Positions 21,681 through 33,325 of a DNA stretch of 64,000 nt are shown here, piece by piece. The notes beneath the pieces are model-generated. The model saw nothing but the letters and a program-made list of their open reading frames with translations, was not told the DNA's origin and ran no database searches. Each line of letters opens with the position of its first letter. The stretch's first letter is position 1. The DNA comes from Cherax quadricarinatus (Eukaryota > Arthropoda > Malacostraca > Decapoda > Parastacidae), in assembly GCF_038502225.1 (NCBI RefSeq), contig NC_091372.1, forward strand, positions 10,317,290-10,381,289. The letters are read 5' to 3'. The translations under genes and the position numbers were made by a program.

Positions 21681-22583
21681 CGCAGCTAAGCAGAAGTCTA
21701 CTAGCAGTGATGCAGCTAAGCAGAAGTCTACTAGCAGTGATGCAGCTAAGCAGAAGTCTACTAGCAGTGATGCAGCTAAGCAGAAGTCTACTAGCAGTGA
21801 TGCAGCTAAGCAGAAGTCTACTAGCAGTGATGCAGCTAAGCAGAAGTCTACTAGCAGTGATGCAGCTAAGCAGAAGTCTACTAGCAGTGATGCAGCTAAG
21901 CAGAAGTCTACTAGCAGTGATGCAGCTAAGCAGAAGTCTACTAGCAGTGATGCAGCTAAGCAGAAGTCTACTAGCAGTGATGCAGCTAAGCAGAAGTCTA
22001 CTAGCAGTGATGCAGCTAAGCAGAAGTCTACTAGCAGTGATGCAGCTAAGCAGGAGTCTACTAGCAGTGATGCAGCTAAGCAGAAGTCTACTAGCAGTGA
22101 TGCAGCTAAGCAGAAGTCTACTAGCAGTGATGCAGCTAAGCAGAAGTCTACTAGCAGTGATGCAGCTAAGCAGAAGTCTACTAGCAGTGATGCAGCTAAG
22201 CAGAAGTCTACTAGCAGTGATGCAGCTAAGCAGGAGTCTACTAGCAGTGATGCAGCTAAGCAGAAGTCTACTAGCAGTGATGCAGCTAAGCAGAAGTCTA
22301 CTAGCAGTGATGCAGCTAAGCAGAAGTCTACTAGCAGTGATGCAGCTAAGCAGAAGTCTACTAGCAGTGATGCAGCTAAGCAGAAGTCTACTAGCAGTGA
22401 TGCAGCTAAGCAGAAGTCTACTAGCAGTGATGCAGCTAAGCAGAAGTCTACTAGCAGTGATGCAGCTAAGCAGAAGTCTACTAGCAGTGATGCAGCTAAG
22501 CAGAAGTCTACTAGCAGTGATGCAGCTAAGCAGGAGTCTACTAGCAGTGATGCAGCTAAGCAGGAGTCTACTAGCAGTGATGC
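21681..22583. repeat. 30-bp tandem array, 30 near-identical copies
   Basis: Monomer GCAGCTAAGCAGAAGTCTAC then TAGCAGTGAT, so regular that units stay in register over 900 bases. The only variation I see is AGAAG/AGGAG in four copies. The plus strand reads as a 10-residue SDAAKQKSTS repeat, but other frames are open too and no start context or flanking coding sequence exists. Bases 22584-22667 are a unique joint. Confidence 0.96.
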
Positions 22584-22667
22584 ATCTGCTCTTGTTGTCG
22601 CCTCTCTAGTTAACAGTAACAACCATGCTAAGTTAGACAATTAACAACTGGTCGTCTACACTGTACA

Positions 22668-23599
22668 ATGAATTGTTTATCATGGTAATGACAATAATTG
22701 TTTATCATGGTAATGACAATAATTGTTTATCATGGTAATGACAATAATTGTTTATCATGGTAATGACAATAATTGTTTATCATGGTAATGACAATAATTG
22801 TTTATCATGGTAATGACAATAATTGTTTATCATGGTAATGACAATAATTGTTTATCATGGTAATGACAATAATTGTTCATCATGGTAATGACAATAATTG
22901 TTTATCATGGTAATGACAATAATTGTTTATCATGGTAATGACAATAATTGTTTATCATGGTAATGACAATAATTGTTTATCATGGTAATGACAATAATTG
23001 TTCATCATGGTAATGACAATAATTGTTTATCATGGTAATGACAATAATTGTTCATCATGGTAATGACAATAATTGTTTATCATGGTAATGACAATAATTG
23101 TTTATCATGGTAATGACAATAATTGTTTATCATGGTAATGACAATAATTGTTTATCATGGTAATGACAATAATTGTTCATCATGGTAATGACAATAATTG
23201 TTTATCATGGTAATGACAATAATTGTTTATCATGGTAATGACAATAATTGTTCATCATGGTAATGACAATAATTGTTTATCATGGTAATGACAATAATTG
23301 TTCATCATGGTAATGACAATAATTGTTTATCATGGTAATGACAATAATTGTTTATCATGGTAATGACAATAATTGTTTATCATGGTAATGACAATAATTG
23401 TTTATCATGGTAATGACAATAATTGTTCATCATGGTAATGACAATAATTGTTTATCATGGTAATGACAATAATTGTTCATCATGGTAATGACAATAATTG
23501 TTTATCATGGTAATGACAATAATTGTTTATCATGGTAATGACAATAATTGTTCATCATGGTAATGACAATAATTGTTCATCATGGTAATGACAATAATT
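22668..23599. repeat. 25-bp tandem array, about 37 copies
   Basis: Monomer AATTGTTTATCATGGTAATG then ACAAT. The only common variant is TTTATC/TTCATC, arranged in a repeated pattern that suggests larger duplicated blocks. Contains stops in all frames. Confidence 0.96.
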
Positions 23600-23659
23600 A
23601 ACTTACGACACTGAGCTTAACTCTGTGATCATTACTGATTCTGTCATCACTGAAGGTTC

Positions 23660-25930
23660 TTGACTCACATGACTAACATGACTCACATAATGACTAACAT
23701 GACTCACATGATGACTAACATGACTCACATAATGACTAACATGACTCACATGATGACTAACATGACTCACATGATGACTAACATGACTCACATGACTAAC
23801 ATGACTCACATGACTAACATGACTCACATGACTAACATGACTCACATAATGACTAACATGACTCACATGATGACTAACATGACTCACATGATGACTAACA
23901 TGACTCACATGATGACTCACATGATGACTCACATGACTCACATGATGACTCACATGACTCACATGATGACTAACATGACTCACATGATGACTAACATGAC
24001 TCACATGATGACTAACATGACTCACATAATGACTAACATGACTCACATGATGACTAACATGACTAACATGACTCACATGATGACTAACATGACTCACATG
24101 ACTAACATGACTCACATGATGACTAACATGACTCACATGACTAACATGACTCACATGATGACTAACATGACTCACATGACTAACATGACTCACATGACTA
24201 ACATGACTCACATAATGACTAACATGACTCACATGATGACTAACATGACTCACATGATGACTAACATGACTCACATGATGACTAACATGACTCACATGAT
24301 GACTAACATGACTCACATGATGACTAACATGACTCACATGATGACTAACATGACTCACATAATGGCTAACATGACTCACATAACTAACATGACTCACATA
24401 ATGACTAACATGACTCACATAATGCCTAACATGACTCACATAATGACTAACATGACTCACATGATTAACATGACTCACATGATTAACATGACTCACATGA
24501 TTAACATGACTCACATGATGACTAACATGACTCACATGATGACTAACATGACTCACATGATGACTAACATGACTCACATGATGACTAACATGACTCACAT
24601 GATGACTAACATGAATCACATAATAACTAACATGACTCACATAATAACTAACATGACTCACATAATGCCTAACATGACTCACATAATGCCTAACATGACT
24701 CACATGATGATTAACATGACTCACATGACTAACATGACTCACATGATGACTAACATGACTCACATGATGACTAACATGACTCACATGATGACTAACATGA
24801 CTCACATAATGACTAACATGACTCACATGATGACTAACATGACTCACATGATGACTAACATGACTCACATGACTAACATGACTCACATAATGGTTAACAT
24901 GACTCACATAATGGCTAACATGACTCACATGATGACTAACATAACTCACATAATGACTAACATGACTCACGTAATAACTAACATGACTCACATAATGACT
25001 AACATGACTCACATAATGACTAACATGAATCACATAATAACTAACATGACTCACATAATAACTAACATGACTCATATAATGACTAACATGAATCACATAA
25101 TAACTAACATGACTCACATAACAATATGACTCACATAATGACTAACATGACTCACATAATGACTAACATGACTCACATAATAACTAACATGACTCACATA
25201 ACTAACATGACTCACATAATGACTAACATGACTCACATAACTAACATGACTCACATAATGACTAACATGACTCACATAATAACTAACATGACTCACATAA
25301 TGACTAACATGACTCACATAATGACTAACATGACTCACATAATAACTAACATGACTCACATAATAACATGACTCACATGACTAACATGAATTCACAAAAT
25401 AACTAACATGACTCACATAATGCCTAACATGACTCACATAATGACTAACATGACTCACATAATGACTAACATGACTAACATGACTCACATAATAACTAAC
25501 ATGACTCACATAATGACTAACATGACTCACATAATAACTAACATGACTCACATGACTAACATGACTCACAGAATGACTAACATGACTCACATAATAACTA
25601 ACAACATGACTCACATAATAACTAACATGACTCACATGACTAACATGACTCACATGACTAACATGATTCACAAAATAACTAACATGACTCACATGACTAA
25701 CATGACTCACATAATGACTAACATGACTCACATAATGACTAACATGACTCACATAATAACTAACATGATTCACATGACTAACATGACTCACATAATAACT
25801 AACATGATTCACATAATGACTAACATGACTCACATAATAACTAACATGACTCACATAATAACTAACGACATGACTCACATAACTAACATGACTCTCATAA
25901 TGACTAACATGACTCACATAATAACTAACA
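23660..25930. repeat. 18/21-bp tandem array, left part, split by the CR1 element
   Basis: Unit ACATGACTCACATGATGACT plus A, with shorter 18-bp units lacking ATG. The left half favours CATGATGAC and the right half CATAATAAC. Almost every unit carries TGACTCA. Readable frames on both strands (MTNMTH, SHVSHY) are consequences of the period. Bases 23600-23659 are a unique joint with the preceding array. Confidence 0.95.
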
Positions 25931-25992
25931 GTCGTCACGTGAGGTCACAGACCCTGAGCTGCTTTGGGGATTAGCGTGGACGGTTACAAAGC

Positions 25993-26919
25993 ATGGCTTG
26001 CTTCTGCAGTGTTTTAAAAACTGAGGTTGGAGAGTTGAAGGAGGAGGTCTTGCTTCTCCAGGAGGAGATTAGGAGGCTGAAGGTCCACCTCAATGGGCCT
26101 GGGAGAGAGTGTGAGGTGGTTGGAGATGTGGGGAATGAGGCTTCTAGCAGTGAGGTGCAGTCTGTCTCTCACTGTGAGGAGGCTGTAGGTGGGGAGGTAG
26201 CAACGGCTACCAGCAGTGAGGTGCAGCCCAGCACCTGCTACAAGTGGCGAGTTGTTCACAGTAATGGGAGGCGCATCAGAGTAAGGAAAGTTAAGAGTGA
26301 AGATCTGAAGGTAGGAAATCGCTTCTCTGTTCTCCAGGATGAATGTACTTCAGTGGCCAGTGAAGGTAAGGGTACTACTGCCCCTGCTAATGAAGGTAAG
26401 CGCATTCTTGTGGTTGGTGACTCTCAGGTAAGATATGTTGACCGTGCTTTTTGTAATAGGAATAAGAAGATGAGAGATAGAGTGTGCTTCCCTGGAGCTG
26501 GTGTTGGGGACATTGTCAACAGACTGGATAATATCATGTCAGGTAATGGGAACAAGCCCATTATCTGTCTCAGTGCTGGTGGAAATGATATTGGGAAGGG
26601 TAGGAGAGAAGAGCTGCTAGATAAGTACAGGTCAGCTATAGATTTCATTAAGTCTAAGGGAGGGATCCCAATCATATGTAGCATCTTGCCTAGAAGGGGA
26701 GTAGGAAATGAATGGTTGTCTAGGGCAATTGGTGTAAATTGCTGGCTAGACAGATACTGCAAGGAGCTTGCAATCCCATTCATTGACAACTGGAACAACT
26801 TTTATGGCAAACATGATATGTATGCAAGGGATGGGGTTCATCTCTCTGGGGCAGGGGTGGTAGCACTTGCAGACTCGATTGAGAAGGCCATTGGTGAAAT
26901 GCCTATGATTTTAAACTGA
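25993..26919 (+). CDS. CR1 ORF1 protein with SGNH/GDSL esterase domain
   Basis: 308 residues from an ATG. Residues 8-33 form a short coiled coil (LKEEVLLLQEEIRRLK). A low-complexity linker contains two SSEVQ blocks. From residue 138 to the end is an SGNH hydrolase fold: block I VVGDSQ (nucleophile S144), block II PGAG, block III GGND (residues 196-199), block V DGVH with D280 and H283. All catalytic residues are present. An esterase in ORF1 is a known mark of the CR1 clade; its role in transposition is not settled and may involve lipid or protein deacylation. The stop TGA shares its last base with the ATG of ORF2. Confidence 0.92.
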   Translation: MACFCSVLKTEVGELKEEVLLLQEEIRRLKVHLNGPGRECEVVGDVGNEASSSEVQSVSHCEEAVGGEVATATSSEVQPSTCYKWRVVHSNGRRIRVRKVKSEDLKVGNRFSVLQDECTSVASEGKGTTAPANEGKRILVVGDSQVRYVDRAFCNRNKKMRDRVCFPGAGVGDIVNRLDNIMSGNGNKPIICLSAGGNDIGKGRREELLDKYRSAIDFIKSKGGIPIICSILPRRGVGNEWLSRAIGVNCWLDRYCKELAIPFIDNWNNFYGKHDMYARDGVHLSGAGVVALADSIEKAIGEMPMILN

Positions 26920-29864
26920 TGGAAGATAGAGGTATGGGTGTGTGTGGGAAACAAGCAGGTTGCAACACTAGGGTTGGAAACATTAAATGTATAAAAGGCA
27001 TTCAGCATGAAGTTATAAATAAAGACAATAGAACAGGTCAGCAAACAAAGGGGGACAGCAGAGGGCAGCAAGGGACTAGCTCCCTTAAGGTTTACTATAC
27101 TAATAGCAGGAGTGTTAGAAATAAGATAGATGAGCTAAGATTAATTGCAAGTGCAGGAAACATAGATATTATTGCTATAACAGAGACCTGGCTCAATCTG
27201 AAAGATAGAGAGATGCCCTCTGAATGTCACATACAAGGCTATAAATTATTCCACACTGACAGGGTCAACAGGAAAGGTGGTGGAGTAGCGATGTATGTCA
27301 GAGACAATTTAAATTGTTGTGTTAGACAAGATATTAAATTAGAAGCGTCAGCCACTGAATCTGTTTGGTTACAGCTTCTCGAGGGCCGAGAAAAACTAAT
27401 TTTGGGTGTGATTTACAGGGCCCCAAATCTTGATAGGGAGTGCAGTAAACTTCTATGGGACGAAATTCGTAAGGCATCTACATACGAAAATGTTGTGCTA
27501 ATGGGAGATTTCAACTATAGACAGATTGACTGGAGCAATTTGACAGGAAATTTAGAGTCGGGTGACTTTCTTGATACGATCCAGGATTGTTTTTTAAAAC
27601 AGTTTGTGACAGAGCCAACTAGGGGAAATAACCTCCTTGACTTGGTTCTTGCCAGTAGGGAAACACTAATTAATAATCTTGAGGTTAATGATGAGCTTGG
27701 GGAGAGTGATCACAAATCACTCAGTTTTAACATATCATGGAATTCCCCTAATAATGGCAATCAAGTCTCCGTCCCTGACTTTCGCTTGGCTGATTTCATA
27801 GGACTGAAAAATTACTTAGGTGGGCTGAACTGGAATGACCTGACTAGGGGTCAGGTAGGTGGTGATGGTTGCCGATATGATGCTTTCCAGGGCATAGTTC
27901 TAGCTGCTCAGTCAAATTATGTTCCAAATAGGGAAATCAGATCAAACAAAAATGATCCTAAATGGATGAACAATAGATTAAAATATCTGATTGGTCAAAA
28001 GAGAGGCATATATAGGCAAATCAAAAGAGGAGAGGGGCAATTAAGAAATCGATATATTCAGTTAAAGAGAGAAATAAAAAAGGGAATTAGAAAAGCAAAA
28101 AGAGATTATGAGGTTAAAGTTGCAAGAGAATCGAAGACTAACCCAAAAGGATTCTTTCAGGTATACAGAAGTAAGATCAGGGACAAGATAGGCCCACTCA
28201 AAAGTTCCTCGGGTCAGCTCACTGACAGTGATAAGGAAATGTGTAGAATTTTTAACACATACTTCCTCTCAGTTTTTACACAGGAGGATACCAGCGATAT
28301 TCCAGTAATGATAAATTATGTAGAACAGGACGATAATAAACTGTGCACGATTAGGGTCACAAGTGACATGGTCCTTAGGCAAATAGATAAATTAAAACCT
28401 AACAAATCCCCAGGCCCTGATGAACTGTATGCAAGGGTTCTAAAGGAATGTAAAGAGGAGCTTAGCACACCTTTGGCTAATCTTTTCAACATATCACTAC
28501 AAACTGGCATGGTGCCAGATAAGTGGAAAATGGCAAATGTGATACCTATTTTCAAAACAGGTGACAGGTCCTTAGCTTCGAACTATAGACCAATAAGCCT
28601 AACCTCCATAGTGGGAAAATTTATGGAATCAATAATTGCCGAGGCAGTTCGTAGCCACCTTGAAAAGCATAAATTAATCAACGAATCTCAGCATGGTTTT
28701 ACAAAGGGGCGTTCCTGCCTTACGAATTTATTAACTTTTTTCACTAAGGTATTTGAGGAGGTAGATCATGGTAATGAATATGATATTGTGTATATGGACT
28801 TCAGTAAGGCTTTTGACAGGGTCCCACATCAGAGACTATTGAGGAAAATTAAAGCACATGGAATAGGAGGAGAAATTTTTTCCTGGATAGAGGCATGGTT
28901 GACAAATAGGCAGCAGAGAGTTTGCATAAATGGGGAGAAATCAGAGTGGGGAAGCGTCACGAGCGGTGTTCCACAGGGGTCAGTGTTGGGCCCCCTGCTG
29001 TTCACAATCTACATAAACGACATAGATGAGGGCATAAAGAGCGACATCGGCAAGTTTGCCGATGACACCAAAATAGGCCGTCGAATTCATTCTGACGAGG
29101 ACATTCGAGCACTCCAGGAAGATTTGAATAGACTGATGCAGTGGTCGGAGAAGTGGCAGATGCAGTTTAATATAGACAAATGCAAAGTTCTAAATGTTGG
29201 ACAGGACAATAACCATGCCACATATAAACTAAATAATGTAGATCTTAATATTACGGATTGCGAAAAAGATTTAGGAGTTCTGGTTAGCAGTAATCTGAAA
29301 CCAAGACAACAGTGCATAAGTGTTCGCAATAAAGCTAATAGAATCCTTGGCTTCATATCAAGAAGCATAAATAATAGGAGTCCTCAGGTTGTTCTTCAAC
29401 TCTATACATCCTTGGTTAGGCCTCATTTAGATTATGCTGCACAGTTTTGGTCACCGTATTACAGAATGGATATAAATTCTCTGGAAAATGTACAAAGGAG
29501 GATGACAAAGATGATCCCATGTATCAGAAACCTTCCCTATGAGGATAGACTAAGGGCCCTGAAACTGCACTCTCTAGAAAGACGTAGAATCAGGGGGGAT
29601 ATGATTGAGGTTTATAAGTGGAAGACAGGAATAAATAAAGGGGATGTAAATAGTGTGCTGAAAATATCTAGCCTAGACAGGACTCGCAGCAATGGTTTTA
29701 AGTTGGAAAAATTCAGATTCAGGAGGGATATAGGAAAGTACTGGTTTGGTAATAGAGTTGTGGATGAGTGGAACAAACTCCCAAGTACCGTTATAGAGGC
29801 CAGAACGTTGTGTAGCTTTAAAAATAGGTTGGATAAATACATGAGTAGATGTGGGTGGGTGTGA
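26919..29864 (+). CDS. CR1 ORF2 polyprotein: endonuclease and reverse transcriptase
   Basis: 981 residues without interruption. Endonuclease near 57-270: YTNSRS (N62), ITET (E89), IYRAP, MGDFN (D197, N199), LDLV (D241), ESDH (D264, H265). Reverse transcriptase: VIPIFKTGD, NYRPISLTS, HGFTKGRSC, motif A DFSKAFD (first aspartate D627), [18 protein letters not shown] (D715/D716). The C-terminal CR1 region has RRIRGDMIEVYKW and WFGNRVVDEWNKLP. The start ATG at 26919 overlaps the ORF1 stop as TGATG, which suggests that ribosomes ending ORF1 restart on ORF2. Every catalytic residue I can locate is present, so this copy could be active. Confidence 0.95.
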   Translation: MEDRGMGVCGKQAGCNTRVGNIKCIKGIQHEVINKDNRTGQQTKGDSRGQQGTSSLKVYYTNSRSVRNKIDELRLIASAGNIDIIAITETWLNLKDREMPSECHIQGYKLFHTDRVNRKGGGVAMYVRDNLNCCVRQDIKLEASATESVWLQLLEGREKLILGVIYRAPNLDRECSKLLWDEIRKASTYENVVLMGDFNYRQIDWSNLTGNLESGDFLDTIQDCFLKQFVTEPTRGNNLLDLVLASRETLINNLEVNDELGESDHKSLSFNISWNSPNNGNQVSVPDFRLADFIGLKNYLGGLNWNDLTRGQVGGDGCRYDAFQGIVLAAQSNYVPNREIRSNKNDPKWMNNRLKYLIGQKRGIYRQIKRGEGQLRNRYIQLKREIKKGIRKAKRDYEVKVARESKTNPKGFFQVYRSKIRDKIGPLKSSSGQLTDSDKEMCRIFNTYFLSVFTQEDTSDIPVMINYVEQDDNKLCTIRVTSDMVLRQIDKLKPNKSPGPDELYARVLKECKEELSTPLANLFNISLQTGMVPDKWKMANVIPIFKTGDRSLASNYRPISLTSIVGKFMESIIAEAVRSHLEKHKLINESQHGFTKGRSCLTNLLTFFTKVFEEVDHGNEYDIVYMDFSKAFDRVPHQRLLRKIKAHGIGGEIFSWIEAWLTNRQQRVCINGEKSEWGSVTSGVPQGSVLGPLLFTIYINDIDEGIKSDIGKFADDTKIGRRIHSDEDIRALQEDLNRLMQWSEKWQMQFNIDKCKVLNVGQDNNHATYKLNNVDLNITDCEKDLGVLVSSNLKPRQQCISVRNKANRILGFISRSINNRSPQVVLQLYTSLVRPHLDYAAQFWSPYYRMDINSLENVQRRMTKMIPCIRNLPYEDRLRALKLHSLERRRIRGDMIEVYKWKTGINKGDVNSVLKISSLDRTRSNGFKLEKFRFRRDIGKYWFGNRVVDEWNKLPSTVIEARTLCSFKNRLDKYMSRCGWV

Positions 29865-30043
29865 GTTAGACCTGATAGCTTGTGCTACCAGGTCGGTTGC
29901 CGTGTTCCTCCGTTAAGTCAATGTGACCTGACCTGACTAGATTGGGTGCATTGGCTTAAGCCGGTAGGGACTTGGACCTGCCTCGCATGGGCCAGTAGGC
30001 CTTCTGCAGTGTTCCTTCGTTCTTATGTTCTTATGTTCTTATA

Positions 30044-32766
30044 ATAACTAACATGACTCACATAATAACTAACAAGACTTACATAATAACTAACATGGTT
30101 CACATAATGACTAACATGACTCACATAAAGACTAACATGACTCACATAAGTAACATGACTCACATAATGACTAACATGACTCACATAATGACTAACATGA
30201 CTCACATAATGACTAACATGACTCACATAATAACTAACATGACTCACATAATAACTAACATGACTCACATAATAACTAACATGACTCACATAACTAACAT
30301 GACTCACAATGACTAACATGACTCACATAATAACTAACATGACTCACATAATAACTAACACGACTCACATAATAACTAGCATGACTCACATAACATGACT
30401 CACAATGACTAACAACATGACTCGCATAACTAACATGACTCACATAACAACTAACATGACTCACATAATAACTAACATGACTCACATAATAACTAACATG
30501 ACTCACATAATAACTAACATGACTCACATAATAACTAACATGACTCACATAATAACTAACATGACTCACAATGACTAACATGACTCACGTAATAACTAAC
30601 ATGACTCACATAACATGACTCACATAATTAACATGACCCACATAATAACTAACATGACTCACATAATAACTAACATGACTCACATAATTAACATGACTCA
30701 CATAATTAACATGACTCACATAATAACTAACATGACTCACATAACTAACATGACTCACAATGACTAACATGACTCACGTAATAACTAACATGACTCACAT
30801 AATAACATGACTCACATAATTAACATGACTCACATAATAACTAACATGACTCACATAATTAACATGACTCACATAATAACTAACATGACTCACATAATAA
30901 CTAACATGACTCACATAATAACTAACATGACTCACATAACTAACATGACTCACAATGACTAACATGACTCACGTAATAACTAACATGACTCACATAATAA
31001 CATGACTCACATAATTAACATGACTCACATAATAACTAACATGACTCACATAATTAACATGACTCACATAATAACTAACATGACTCACATAATAACTAAC
31101 ATGACTCACATAACTAACATGACTCACATAATTAACATGACTCACATAATAACTAACATGACTCACATAATTAACATGACTCACATAATAACTAACATGA
31201 CTCACATAATAACTAACATGACTCACATAATAACTAACATGACTCACATAATTAACATGACTCACATAACTAACATGACTCACATAATTAACATGACTCA
31301 CATAATAACTAACATAACTCACATAATAACTAACATGACTCACATAATAACTAACATAACTCACATAATAACTAACATGACTCACATAATAACTAACATG
31401 ACTCACATAATAACTAACATAACTCACATAATAACTAACATGACTCACATAATAACTAACATAACTCACATAATAACTAACATGACTCACATAATAACTA
31501 ACATGACTCACATAATAACTAACATAACTCACATAATAACTAACATGACTCACATAATAACTAACATAACTCACATAATAACTAACATGACTCACATAAT
31601 AACTAACATGACTCACATAATAACTAACATGACTCACATAATAACTAACATGACTCACATAATAACTAACATGACTCACATAATAACTAACATAACTCAC
31701 ATAATAACTAACATGACTCACATAATAACTAACATAACTCACATAATAACTAACATGACTCACATAATAACTAACATAACTCACATAATAACTAACATAA
31801 CTCACATAATAACTAACATAACTCACATAACTAACATGACTCACATAATAACTAACATGACTCACATAATAACTAACATAACTCACATAATAACTAACAT
31901 GACTCACATAATAACTAACATAACTCACATAATAACTAACATGACTCACATAATAACTAACATGACTCACATAATAACTAACATAACTCACATAACTAAC
32001 ATGACTCACATAATAACTAACATGACTCACATAATAACTAACATAACTCACATAATAACTAACATGACTCACATAATAACTAACATGACTCACATAATAA
32101 CTAACATAACTCACATAATAACTAACATGACTCACATAATAACTAACATGACTCACATAATAACTAACATGACTCACATAATAACTAACATGACTCACAT
32201 AATAACTAACAACATAACTCACATAATAACTAACATAACTCACATAATAACTAACATAACTCACATAATAACTAACATGACTCACATAATAACTAACATG
32301 ACTCACATAATAACTAACATGACTCACATAATAACTAACAACATAACTCACATAATAACTAACATAACTCACATAATAACTAACATGACTCACATAATAA
32401 CTAACATGACTCACATAATAACTAACATAACTCACATAACTAACATGACTCACATAATAACTAACATGACTCACATAATAACTAACATAACTCACATAAT
32501 AACTAACATGACTCACATAATAACTAACATGACTCACATAATAACTAACATAACTCACATAATAACTAACATGACTCACATAATAACTAACATGACTCAC
32601 ATAATAACTAACATGACTCACATAATAACTAACATGACTCACATAATAACTAACAACATAACTCACATAATAACTAACATAACTCACATAATAACTAACA
32701 TAACTCACATAATAACTAACATAACTCACATAATAACTAACATGACTCACATAATAACTAACAACA
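30044..32766. repeat. 18/21-bp tandem array, right part
   Basis: Continuation of the 23660-25930 array after the CR1 insertion, with CATAATAACTA units dominating and ATAACTCA variants increasing to the right. Segments of several hundred bases recur in the same variant order (for example around 31960-32220 and 32420-32660), showing block duplication. Bases 32767-32860 are a unique joint. Confidence 0.95.
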
Positions 32767-32860
32767 TGATCATGGAAGAGGCCAGATATAAATACTCAAA
32801 AATCCGGACAAAGGGGATTAATAAATAACAATAAAGTCACAATACCGTGACTGGAACGAT

Positions 32861-33051
32861 ACACAAATAACCCGCACATAAAAGAGAGAAGCTACGACGA
32901 CGTTTCGGTCCGACTTGGACCATTAACAAAGTCACACTGTGACTTTGTCAATGGTCCAAGTCAGACAGTCACACTGTGACTTTGTCAATGGTCCAAGTCA
33001 GACCGAAACGTCGTCGTAAGCTTCTCTCTTTTATGTGCGGGTTATTTGTGT
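32861..33051. mobile_element. Palindromic module with GAAACGTCGTCG core
   Basis: Outer arms ACACAAATAACCCGCACAT (32861) and its complement ending at 33051 are inverted, followed inward by GAGAGAAGCT and ACGACGACGTTTCGGTC. The inner part GTCACACTGTGACTTTGTCA is itself palindromic and is duplicated on the right side. It resembles the hammerhead palindromes at 18824 and 45235 in plan, with GACCGAAACGTCG. However, the CTGANGA core is not intact, so I do not call a ribozyme. Confidence 0.65.
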
Positions 33052-33062
33052 AAAGGGGATTA

Positions 33063-33296
33063 ATGTACAATTGTTATGGATTCCATCACAGACTGGATTA
33101 CTCCTTCATGATAATGTTAATTAACCAAGAAAATATTGTGAAGGATAATGTAGAATGTAACTTTGTTGTGTCTGGGTCTAGCATTGTTAATAATATTAGG
33201 AGAGAAGTAAATAATGAAAGTGAATGTTGTAGGAACCTTGTTAGAAGACTGAGTAGATATGATATTCACTATGATAACATGAAGGTTGATAAGTAG
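33063..33296 (+). other. Unrecognised 77-codon reading frame in AT-rich unique sequence
   Basis: ATG at 33063, stop at 33294-33296. The peptide is hydrophilic, with no signal peptide, no membrane segment and no motif I recognise. It lies between a palindromic module and a minisatellite with no promoter or polyadenylation signal I can support. It could be a remnant of a transposon or simply chance in AT-rich DNA. Confidence 0.12.
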
Positions 33297-33325
33297 ACTT
33301 ATGTTGCAACTTGCAATGTGAACCC

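Larger units (their letters stand above)
25931..30043 (+). mobile_element. CR1 LINE, intact two-ORF copy nested in a satellite
   Basis: About 4.1 kb: a short 5' leader (25931-25992), ORF1, ORF2, a 3' UTR with GACCTGCCTCGCATGGGCCA, and a tail of TTATGTTC repeats, the octamer-like tail usual for CR1. Both flanks are the same minisatellite. ATAACTAACA ends the left flank (25921-25930) and begins the right flank (30044-30053), a possible target duplication. The leader is so short that the copy may lack part of the 5' UTR. Related broken copies lie at 45594-46985 and 53966-55235. Confidence 0.93.

Noticed and set aside
32940..33020. Third intact hammerhead ribozyme
   Set aside because: The GAAACG and helix II parts are visible, but the CTGANGA core is missing, so only a related module is called.
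33063..33296. Small host gene
   Set aside because: 77 codons with no motif, no homology I recognise and no gene signals; kept only as a low-confidence note.
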